A stretch of 64,000 bases of DNA, from assembly GCA_032622095.1 (NCBI GenBank), contig CP136069.1:185371122-185435121 (forward strand). The letters run 5' to 3'. The position numbers and the translations under genes were made by a program. Of the stretch, positions 46,720 through 55,349 are shown one piece after another (within the stretch, counting starts at the first letter, position 1; the number at the start of each line of letters is the position of its first letter). Source of the DNA: Siphonodentalium dalli. Taxonomy: Eukaryota; Mollusca; Scaphopoda; Gadilida; Siphonodentaliidae. Below the pieces are notes generated by a model that did not search any database, was not told where the DNA came from, and saw nothing but the letters and a program-made list of their open reading frames with translations.

Positions 46720-46868
46720 GTGTGGACGGCGAGCTTTCGGAAGCAGGCGAAGGTGGAGTGTACGACATATCCAACAGAAGGCGGTTGGGGATGTCCGAGG
46801 TTGAATTCGTCAAACAGATGTATTATGGGGTGAAAGAACTTATTGCCATGGAAACAAAAAAACAATAA
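46720..46868 (+). CDS. AK: Arginine kinase exon 6 (C-terminus, Arg309-equivalent changed to Asp)
   Basis: The acceptor TTTGTTGCAG ends at 46719. Two bases complete the split Gly codon, and the frame runs to TAA at 46866-46868. It encodes VDGELSEAGEGGVYDISN, RRRLGMSEVEFVKQMYYG and VKELIAMETKKQ. Known arginine kinases read RGTRGEHTEAEGGxYDISN here. The Glu corresponding to Glu314 is kept. The Arg equivalent to ATP-binding Arg309 is Asp, His is Leu, and one Gly is inserted before EGG. The C-terminal length is normal. Confidence 0.96.
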
Positions 46869-47081
46869 AGCGACATCATTTATTTGGCTTATGTAGTCAG
46901 TTTGGACACAGTTTGTGGCGGTTCACTCTGAATGTGCTCCAACGACCACACCCTCGTATCTTTCAATAACACACACCCAGTACACACTGAAAAACCCTTT
47001 TCCACTGTTGCACACCATGTATTGTATTGTATTATTATGTATTATCTTCTCATAATATCATGTAACATGATTTACTTGAGA

Positions 47082-47087
47082 AATAAA
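47082..47087 (+). terminator. Candidate polyadenylation signal of arginine kinase
   Basis: AATAAA lies 214 bp after the stop codon and is followed by T-rich sequence. Another AATAAA overlaps the stop codon (46864-46869) but is unlikely to be used. Confidence 0.55.
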
Positions 47088-47269
47088 CATTTTATTTGAT
47101 TTTATTTGAAAATTTGTGTGTTATATTTATATAACTTTTTTATTTATTTCTATACAAAGCTGAATTTATTTTTATTTATTATCACAAAAATCTGCCGATA
47201 ATAAGCCTACTAGAAGCGAATATGGTGTCATCTCTTGTATAACATATCTAAAGCCCGCTAAAATCCGCT

Positions 47270-47500
47270 TTTGGGAAAATCTAGAATTCAAGATGGCGTC
47301 CAACATGGCCGCCGATAATAATGGAAATCACAAATAAGTAGTTATTCATGAAAACCCACACGACAAACACGAATTCGGAACCAACACGTCACTGATTGCA
47401 ACCAGTATGTGTTGGAATGTGTGTGTAGCCGAGTACGATTCGACATTTGAAGATGGTAACCAAAATGGCCGCCGAAAATTGTAAAATTTTAAGTTCTGCT
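47270..47500. repeat. AAGATGGCGNCC-type repeat remnant
   Basis: CAAGATGGCGTCCAACATGG near 47290 and AAAATGGCCGCCGAAAATTG near 47463 are about 170 bp apart, the period of the units in the 5-kb palindrome. This is probably a two-unit fragment of that family. Confidence 0.55.
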
Positions 47501-47807
47501 CAGAGGAACGCCGAAAAAACTGTTCGGTTGTGAGTTATCGATGCCAAACTCATTAAACATGTAGCCAATACCATTTGCCACTACAACGATTCCCACCTAT
47601 ATCAGCGTTCAATTGTTCCAACGAAGCAGTATCTACTTCAAGACCAAACATGATGTCCTATTGCTATGGGAGACTATACCTGGAAATTGTGTCGAGATTA
47701 ATCAGATTTCTTACGGATATGTATAACATTGCAATCACAGTGTCAATGTCTACGTATAACCAAGATTCTGAACGTTTCCAGTAAATGTGTGGGGATCGGT
47801 GGTCTAG

Positions 47808-48201
47808 CCCTTTACCCAACATAAGGGCCCTGTGCCAATGCATTCTCTTATATATGCGAGTCGACCATAGGTCGCCTCGCATATATAAGAGAATGCATTG
47901 GCTTAACACATTAAAAATTATAAAATTGTTAAAGAATGTAAGAAAAAATGGTAAAAAGTGTTAAAACAAGAATTTTTTTTTAGGCCAATGCATTCTCTTA
48001 TATATGCGAGGCGACCTATGGTCGACTCGCATATATAAGAGAATGCATTGGCACAGGGCATAACTGTAATCATCACAATGTGGTCAATGAGCCGGTTCCA
48101 ATGATATCCATAATTGTATGGTTCTATTGAGACAGACCGAAGATATTTTAGGCTGTTGAAGCTTTATTTGGCCGGTTTTGGCCGGTTTGTTGGGTAAAGG
48201 G
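47808..48201 (+). mobile_element. piggyBac-like MITE, copy 2
   Basis: Same structure and orientation as 28151-28577: CCCTTTACCCAACA and TGTTGGGTAAAGGG ends and two internal palindromes of about 60 bp. The right target site is TTAA (48202-48205), but the left one is CTAG, so it has mutated. Confidence 0.85.
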
Positions 48202-48856
48202 TTAATGCGTAAGGTAAATAGGCAATTACATTAGGACATAAGTGGTCATCCAGCGATGGCGATGCTGGAAAGGACACAGAAGAGCACAATATGGGGTCCA
48301 CGAAAAGAGAGGGTAGCATAATTTGGGTATGTGGTTAAATGTGTCAGTTGGTTATCGGGGTTCGGTGGTTTCAAAGAGAAATTATTTACTTAAATACTAA
48401 AAGTGAAAATGAAAATTACGTTCAAACATTGTATACTCTTAACACTTCATGCGAAAACTCCGTGTCATGAAAATTAGGGTACATCCATGTGTTGGATATA
48501 TAGAGATGTATCTAGGAATGTATTGATATGCGTATATATATTCTATATGACTATATTTATACGCACTCTATCGCATTCCTGAGCATTTGAGGATGTACTC
48601 CCCTCCCCCATAATAATGTCCATTAGAGTGGGGGTGTTATAACAGTTTAATAATCATCCAGTGAGGGTCGACCTCTTCCGATTGGAATTTATGTAGATCA
48701 AATAGGCAGTTGCAACAGTTTAGTTAAACGTATTACGGCAATTTTCAATATTAATTTTGTTTCTATATTTTCCAAAGATATCAGCAAATCATTAGATTAT
48801 AATGAGCCATATCTCGGCAGATGAAAAACACTGAATATCAAACAGGTTTGTTTTAA
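48202..48856. other. No recognisable feature
   Basis: AT-rich sequence between two piggyBac-like MITEs. Confidence 0.4.
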
Positions 48857-49243
48857 CCCTTTACCCAACAAACCGGCCAAAAACGCCCAAATAAAGCTTC
48901 AACAGACTAACATATCTTCGGTCTGTCTCAATAAAACCATACAAATATGGATATCATTGGAACCGGTTCATTGACCACATTGTGATGGTATATACCACAT
49001 TGTGCCAATGCATTCTCTTATATATGCGAGTCGACCATAGGTCGCCTCGCATATATAAGATAATGCATTGGCCTAAAAAAAAAAAAATAACACTTTTTAC
49101 CATTTTTTCTTACATTCTTTAACAATTTTATAATTTTTAATGTGTTAAGCGAATGCATTCTCTTATATATGCGAGGCGACCTATGGTCGACTCGCATATA
49201 TAAGAGAATGCATTGGCACAGGGCCGTTCTGTTGGGTTAAGGG
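48857..49243 (-). mobile_element. piggyBac-like MITE, copy 3 (inverted)
   Basis: TTAA target sites lie on both sides (48853-48856 and 49244-49247). The element is in the opposite orientation to copies 1 and 2. The paired internal palindromes are present at about 49005-49075 and 49150-49215. Confidence 0.85.
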
Positions 49244-49247
49244 TTAA

Positions 49248-49721
49248 TGAAATTTTGGCGTTCAAATGTCATGCCTCGAAAATTGTGACAGAACAAGTCA
49301 GTTGAACGACTATAATATATGTCTCACTTCTGTGGGAAATATTGTAAATAAATGGAAAATTGATATAACCTTGTATAAAGTGACCATGTATTTGTTGATC
49401 CATCATATAGCCTCATTCAAATTTACATAGACAGTATCATGATATAATAACTTTATTTACAACATACAAACATGACTATCACAAACATACATTATGAACA
49501 GTAAACACGGATGGGACATCTGTAGTTTATATCTCTTTCACGTCCTATCAGCACTTCCAACAACAACGAAATTGCTATGTAGCTCATTTTCAAGGCTTGT
49601 TTCAATTATTATTATTACCAAATAAAACACACAAGAGAAAGATTTGTTAATTTCCAGCGACAGAATCTGCTATTAGCAGGTTTCTCTGACTCAATATTAT
49701 TTATATACAGTTATATACAAA
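49248..49721. other. No recognisable feature
   Basis: TTTATTTACAAC near 49451 contains a minus-strand AATAAA, but no associated gene is visible. Confidence 0.35.
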
Positions 49722-49933
49722 CTAGCAGGTGACCCGACTTCGTCCGGGCTTTGACCTTGAATTGACCATTTTGAAGGTCAAGGTCAGGTCGGAGTCACTA
49801 TTTGACCAGTCCAAAACACTCCCCGGACAAAATTACCCGTAGGTATCAAATTTCGTCGAAATCCGTCCAGCAGTTTTCCCGACCATAGCTAACAGACAAA
49901 TAAACAGACAGAAGTCCCAAAATATATATTAGA
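49722..49933 (-). mobile_element. Minimal Helitron-like element H8 (212 bp)
   Basis: Read on the minus strand it starts TCTAATATATATTTTGGGAC and ends CCCGGACGAAGTCGGG, then TCACCTGCTAG. Only the terminal sequences and one nuclear-receptor-like TCAAGGTCA region are left, making it the smallest complete copy in the window. Confidence 0.75.
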
Positions 49934-50355
49934 TCATTTGTGGGTACCCGTTTCAAGGTTAAGGTCACCTAGGGCGGAAAAACTGACCCGATGAAAATCT
50001 CCCCCCATTCCCAGGAACCCCTAAGTGCCATGACAGACATAAAATTCACACAACACGCTCATGTCTGTACACAGACACAACACGCTCATGTCTGAACACA
50101 TACACGCTCTTTATCAACGACACTGTGGATACGAACGCTCTTTAACTATCACTCGATTAACCCATGAATTTCCATTGCGGTGGCGGGGGATTGGAGAATG
50201 AGTGCTCTGACGTTCTCAGAAGCGGTGCGATGACACTCCATCTAGGATTTTACCCTTAGATGGGAAGTTTGGGCTCAATCCGTCCGGCAGTTTTCCCGGC
50301 CATAGCTAACAGACAAACAATAAACAAACAAACAGAAGTCCCAAAATATATATTA
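49934..50355 (-). mobile_element. Helitron-like element H9 (partial)
   Basis: Its minus-strand 5' end, ATATATATTTTGGGACTTCTG, lies near 50353. The interior shares GACCCGATGAAAATCTCC and CCCATCTAAGGGTAAAA blocks (complement) with H3 and H5. No CTAG end was found, so its 3' end is probably truncated by H8. Confidence 0.55.
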
Positions 50356-51138
50356 CTAGCAGGTTAGCCCGCCACCGGCGGCTTGTCCGAAACATGACAT
50401 TTTTATATATATTTTTTAAATTTGTACCCGGTAGCTCCACCAGTTTCCGAGATCTGGTCTGCGCATGAAAATTTGTACCCGGCGCAAGATACATTCACAT
50501 GCCAAATTTCAAGTCGATAGCTCCATCCGTTTCCGAGATCTCGTCTGCGCATGCGCTGCACGGGTGTCGCGCGGGCTCGGCGACCCGATAAAATTTGTAC
50601 CCGGCGCAAGATACATTCACATAGCAAATTTCAAGTCGATAGCTCCACCCGTTTCCGAGATCTCGTCTGCGCATGCGCTGCACGGGCGTCGCACGGGCTC
50701 GGCGACCCGATAATATTTGTACCCGGCGCAAGATACATTCACATAGCAAATTTCAAGTCGATAGCTCCACCCGTTTCCGAGATCTCGTCTGCGCATGCGC
50801 GAAGCGGGCGTCGCACGGGCTCGCCAATACGACAACGACCACCGCCTGGTCAAACTACACACACGTACCAAGTTTCGTCCCAATCGGTCGAGAATCGTAG
50901 ATTTGTATGAAGTACAACACACACACAAACATAAATATATAAGAGAGATATGTAAATTAGATAGATTGTATCAAAATATATAGGAGAGATATGTAAATGA
51001 TCTACACACCATTACTGGTGTTTGTCAAAGTTTAGTGGGGTATATCAATACTCATTCACGATCATATCATTGAGGTCCGGAGGGTGTGGGCTATCTCTCG
51101 AATACAAGGAGTTCTCAAAATATATAGAAGAGAAGAGA
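50356..51138 (-). mobile_element. Helitron-like element H10 with 122-bp repeats
   Basis: CTAGCAGGTTAGCCCGCCAC at 50356 is the minus-strand 3' end, and the 5' end, TCTTCTATATATTTTGAGAA, lies near 51131. Three to four 122-bp units occupy 50465-50810. It is a near-duplicate of H11, from the flank shared at 50996-51138 and 52021-52163 to the terminus. Confidence 0.8.
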
Positions 51139-52163
51139 CTAGCAGGTTAGCCCGCCACCGGCGGCTTGTCCGAAACATGACATTTATATATATATTTTTT
51201 TAATTTGTACCCGCTAGCTCCACCAGTTTCCGAGATCTGGTCTGCGCATGAAAATTTGTACCCGGCCCACGATACATTCACATGCCAAATTTCAAGTCGA
51301 TAGCTCCAACCGTTTCCGAGATCTCGTCTGCGCATGCGCTGCACGGGCGTCGCACGGGCTCGGCGACCCGATAAAATTTGTACCCGGCGCAAGATACATT
51401 CACATAGCAAATTTCAAGTCGATAGCTCCACCCGTTTTCGAGATCTCGTCTGCGCATGCGCTGCACGGGCGTCGCACGGGTTCGGCGACCCGATAAAATT
51501 TGTACCCGGCGCAAGATACATTCACATAGCAAATTTCAAGTCGATAGCTCCACCCGTTTCCGAGATCTCGTCTGCGCATGCGCTGCGCGGGCGTCGCACG
51601 GGCTCCGCGACCCGATAAAATTTGTACCCGGCGCAAGATACATTCACATAGCAAATTTCAAGTCGATAGCTCCACCCGTATCCGAGATCTCGTCTGCGCA
51701 TGCGCTGCACGGGCGTCGCAGGGGCTCGGCGACCCGATAAAATTTGTACCCGGCGCAAGATACATTCACATAGCAAATTTCAATTCGATAGCTCCACCGT
51801 TTCCGAGATCTCGTCTGCGCATGCGCTGCACGGGCGTCGCACGGGCTCGCCAATACGACAACGACCACCGCCTGGTCAAACTACATACACGTACCAAGTT
51901 TCGTCCCGATCGGTCGAGAATCGTAGATTTGTATGAAGTACAACACACACACAAACATAAATATATAAGAGAGATATGTAAATTAGATAGATTGTATCAA
52001 AATATATAGGAGAGATATGTAAATGATCTACACACCATTACTGGTGTTTGTCAAAGTTTAGTGGGGTATATCAATACTCATTCACGATCATATCATTGAG
52101 GTCCGGAGGGTGTGGGCTATCTCTCGAATACAAGGAGTTCTCAAAATATATAGAAGAGATTTA
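51139..52163 (-). mobile_element. Helitron-like element H11 with expanded 122-bp repeats
   Basis: The architecture is identical to H10 but the 122-bp array has six or so units (about 51248-51835). Each unit carries TCTGCGCATGCGCTGCACGG, GCTCGGCGACCCGATAAAAT and TTGTACCCGGCGCAAGATAC. Because the period is not a multiple of three, staggered open frames arise on both strands; they are artefacts. Confidence 0.8.
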
Positions 52164-52224
52164 TATACAATTATATGCAAATATATACAGGAAGTTCAGA
52201 CAGGTGCTACAACTATTTAATTTG

Positions 52225-52550
52225 AGGCAGGGGCGTGGCGACAGGTGGGGGTTTCGGGTGTGTGCCTCACTCAGGGTCTCCTTAACTTGAGTCCAAATCA
52301 CACCCCAAGTAGCATCAAATTGTTCTCATAGTTTGAATTTCCAACCAGTAATTGTAACCAGTAATTAATAACCAGTAATTAGTAACTAGTAATTATTGGG
52401 GAATTTGCTGTTATATCAACAGTCGTACATTTGTCTTACTTTTGGCCATCAGTTGCATTTCTTAAAAAGTGTGGGGGGTCAGGTTGTGGTTCAAGGGGGT
52501 GCAGAAGGTGGACACCCGGACGTAGACGATTTAGCCACAACTCTGATGTG
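52225..52550. mobile_element. hAT-type MITE candidate
   Basis: CAGGGGCGTGGCGACAGGTG at the left resembles hAT termini. GGACACCCGGACGTAGACG near 52512 may be the mutated right end. The boundaries are approximate. Confidence 0.45.
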
Positions 52551-52658
52551 AGGTTTAAACGGATTCGCTCTTAACAGTCTCAACTAATCGTCGCGCCAGA
52601 ACTAAGTGTTCTGTCTCCATATTTTCATTTTTGTGGGAAATTGAGTTTAAAGTTTTGA

Positions 52659-52684
52659 CCCCCCCCCCCCCCCCCCCCCCCCCC
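52659..52684. repeat. Poly-C tract (about 26)
   Basis: Uninterrupted C run, the longest homopolymer in the window. Confidence 0.95.
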
Positions 52685-53715
52685 AGTTCACATGTTCTCA
52701 TTCTGTTTTGGAGGATATTACACAGTGGGTATCATAGCTGGTGTATGGTGTAAAAATACTATTATATGACAAGTTTCGAGACAAAACATATTATATATTT
52801 GGTGTAATCACGAAAAAAAACTTTGGAGAAAACAATTTGCATAAAATTTTCAGTTTTCTTTCCGTGCTATAGTGGTTTTTGTGTTTTTCAATCATAAACG
52901 TACAAAAATCCCAAATCACGCCATTTTCTGTGTTATTTTAACCAAATAATTATCCTAGAAATAAGATGTTCACACCTAGGAGTGAGAAAGCATTATTTCC
53001 AACAAGTCATTTCGCTGGCATTCTAGTATACTCTGCCAATTTCGGGTTACATTGCTTTCTATTGAAGATCAGAGATACAACATTTTAGCACTGAAATGTA
53101 CATCACGTGGTACAAAATAAATAGATTAATTTGTCCACAGTGGAGATAGAACAATATAACCCTGTCAAAAAAGTTAGTTTTTGAGATGGAACAGATTTAC
53201 ACAGCCTCTCATTCAAATTTGATATGCGATAGACACGATATCTGGTGATTTTCGGACAGGAAATCCCGCACCGAATCGAAAGATACCAATATCTCATTTT
53301 CCTGCCAAAATGGAGATAGAACAGTTTAGTTCTGACGCGACGTAAGTATAAATAGTACATGTGTGCGTAAACTATAGTACACTCATAATCAAGTATCCAT
53401 GATTCTCAGGACCACAACACAATTACATCCTCCCCAGACATGACAGACATCGTTGGCTGAGAATCACAATTTGCTAACCACCACCTTTGACAAAAAACTT
53501 GCAATTCGGTCAGAAAACGAAGTTATAACAGTATAGCATTGGTACGTTGCGAAATGTGTAAGCACAAATCATGCTTGATGGATTGTTTAACATGTCACTG
53601 AGAATGCATAACACTGTTGTACAGTGTTAATGTTTCTATTCCCTCGCGAATAGAGTTAATAACTCCCACAAATGACGCACGCTACCCTTCTTCATTTTGA
53701 AGACACTCGTTGAGA
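52685..53715. other. Unassigned, with GAGATAGAACA motifs
   Basis: GGAGATAGAACAATATA near 53142 and GGAGATAGAACAGTTTA near 53311 recur, and the complement, GTTCTATCTCCG, appears at 53895. This suggests a diverged inverted element across about 53.1-53.9 kb. The frames on either strand are not recognised. Confidence 0.4.
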
Positions 53716-53716
53716 T

Positions 53717-53800
53717 GATCTTATCTATAGATATAACATTGTGTGGTACAATGTTACAGCTATATAACATTGTGTGGTACAATGTTACATCTATAGATAA
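53717..53800. repeat. Palindrome with internal direct repeat
   Basis: CTTATCTATAGAT and ATCTATAGATAAG are inverted ends. The inner ATAACATTGTGTGGTACAAT block occurs twice. Confidence 0.85.
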
Positions 53801-54281
53801 GACATCGGATACATTTAATTAATCGAGAAACAGTCAGGGATATACTGTTTCATCTCCGATAACTGAAACCAAAATAGCAAAAGTGTTAAAACAGTGTTCT
53901 ATCTCCGCTCTCCAATATCCCCAAAACAAATTTCTTGTGATTTTACTCCATGTTTTGTGTATTATTTGTGGTTAAGTCATCATGTAAACATCAAAAGAGA
54001 TATTCCAGCTTTTCATTTGCGTATACAACGCAGACAGAGATATTTTGAATGTCCAAAAACTTCAATCGCCATTTTCTGGGAAAACAGAAACACGGAGTTG
54101 GCACATTGTGATTCTCGAGCGACGACATGCGTACATTTTTATTCCGCTAATTGTATGGAGATTGTCAGATTGACAATTTATTCCAGCAATACAGTATATA
54201 TCAGTATATCAAATTCCATTCCCTTTTGACTGTCAGTTCTTCCAACTGGTATCAGACACAATAAAGTCGTGGTAGCCTCTT

Positions 54282-54916
54282 TCACAATTCCACCGAGAGC
54301 CTTGAATGCTGCCCCTGTCTCAACATGCGTCCATTCCCCGCAACAGGAAAGCGATCATACACATTCTCACTGCGACGATTTCGTTTTCCCAAGTTTACAT
54401 CAGGCGTTAAATGAGGATACCCCATAACAGGACGTGTAACGTCATCTACCGAGGAGATCTCGCTAACTGGATCAGCTGATTTAGATGAGGAATAACTGCT
54501 GCTGACCGGCTTCTGGAGCGGAAATTCAGACACCACCTCCTCGTTCGTACTAACCGGTTCCAAATATGGATCATTTTCCTTGTGCTGATGCTCTTTACTA
54601 ACTGCATGTATATATCCATTTTGGTTGTCGTCTGCTGTTGTAGTTGGTTCATCTATCAGTTCGACGTACACGGCATCCACGTGACACATCTCATCTTCAT
54701 TTAATTCGTCATAAACCTCCTTGGCGTCATCCTTAGTGTTGTAAAAGTTCAGTTCGGGATTGATGTTGGGATTTGCATCAACTTGACCATGGTGCATTTT
54801 CTCTGAAAGTTTCAGTGCCGACTTTCGTCTGCGCCAACAAAAGAAGCACATCGTTGCGAGTATCGTCAACACAACAATGGCTGATGGTATAGCCACAATG
54901 TATGGTATGTAGTTAA
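54282..54916 (-). CDS. Terminal exon of a single-pass transmembrane receptor with tyrosine-rich tail
   Basis: The minus-strand exon follows the acceptor ATGTTTCAG (ending at 54917) and enters in phase 1, the usual phase between extracellular modules. It encodes 210 residues plus a TGA stop. Exon residues 6-26 (IVAIPSAIVVLTILATMCFFC) form a hydrophobic span ended by WRRRK, a stop-transfer signal. The acidic tail holds VYDEL and VYVEL separated by 11 residues after the first YxxL, fitting the ITAM spacing rule, plus NDPYLEP and ENVYDRF. The layout resembles engulfment or scavenger receptors such as the MEGF10/Draper group, but no ectodomain exon is visible here, so the family is not certain. 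Minus-strand AATAAA motifs lie near 54177-54182 and 54138-54143. Confidence 0.72.
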
Positions 54917-55030
54917 CTGAAACATAGAAAGGATAGTGGTATAGCCAGAATGTATGGTATGTAGTTAACTGAAACATAGAAAGGAGAGTGGTATAGCCAC
55001 AATGCATGTATGGTATGTAGTTAACTGAAA
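54906..55030 (-). repeat. Three tandem copies of the receptor splice acceptor and exon start
   Basis: GTAGTTAACTGAAA (complement of TTTCAG and the first exon bases) occurs at about 54909, 54961 and 55017, with periods of 52 and 56 bp. Each copy retains the acceptor and about 36 bp of exon start. The two distal copies contain changes (AGAATG; CATG insertion). The frame stays open through them, adding a YIPY...-type repeated peptide if they were used. Confidence 0.85.
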
Positions 55031-55084
55031 AAGCAGAGTACCATAATGTTGTTCCGACACGTCGATTGTTTGAGTGCAACAGAA

Positions 55085-55345
55085 TGCTGTTCGCCCCCCC
55101 CCCACCCTTTGCACACCCCTAGCACAATATTTCATCACATTAGAACCAACGTAGCACTAAATATAGAAATATGACTTTCGGAGTGTTCCGCCAGAGCAGT
55201 TATAATATCTATATGTTGTCGCACTATAGTATTGCCCTGGTCATTATTGTAAAATGTTATATCTAGTGACGATGACCCGACAGCTTACCACTAAAAGTTA
55301 CGCCACAAGTAATCCAAACTAAACATATTGAATTCCCGATATAAT
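55085..55345. other. No recognisable feature
   Basis: Likely intron of the receptor gene. A short C-rich run lies near 55094. Confidence 0.4.
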
Positions 55346-55349
55346 TATT

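Larger units (their letters stand above)
12687..46868 (+). other. AK: Arginine kinase gene, six coding exons
   Basis: Arginine kinase (ATP:guanido phosphotransferase family, cytosolic) reversibly moves phosphate between ATP and arginine to buffer cellular ATP. Six exons (12687-12837, 19900-20168, 22346-22494, 28867-29032, 30600-30780, 46720-46868) join through GT/AG introns in phases 1, 0, 2, 0 and 1. The total is 1065 nt: 354 residues plus stop, the normal length for a one-domain arginine kinase. The STRVR, NDWP, TFCPTN and YDISN signature segments are in order. Residues aligning with Glu225 and Arg309 of the horseshoe-crab enzyme are Gly and Asp, and the substrate-specificity loop reads DSTMGLY instead of the usual DSGVGIY type. 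It could therefore be a divergent or inactive paralogue. Introns are 7.1, 2.2, 6.4, 1.6 and 15.9 kb and transposon-rich. No promoter could be assigned. Confidence 0.93.

Noticed and set aside
50306-51954. Dozens of overlapping frames of 60-143 codons on both strands
   Set aside because: They are staggered translations of the 122-bp repeat within Helitron-like elements.
53894-54229. 111-codon plus-strand frame
   Set aside because: No recognisable motifs, and the start overlaps the inverted GAGATAGAACA repeat.
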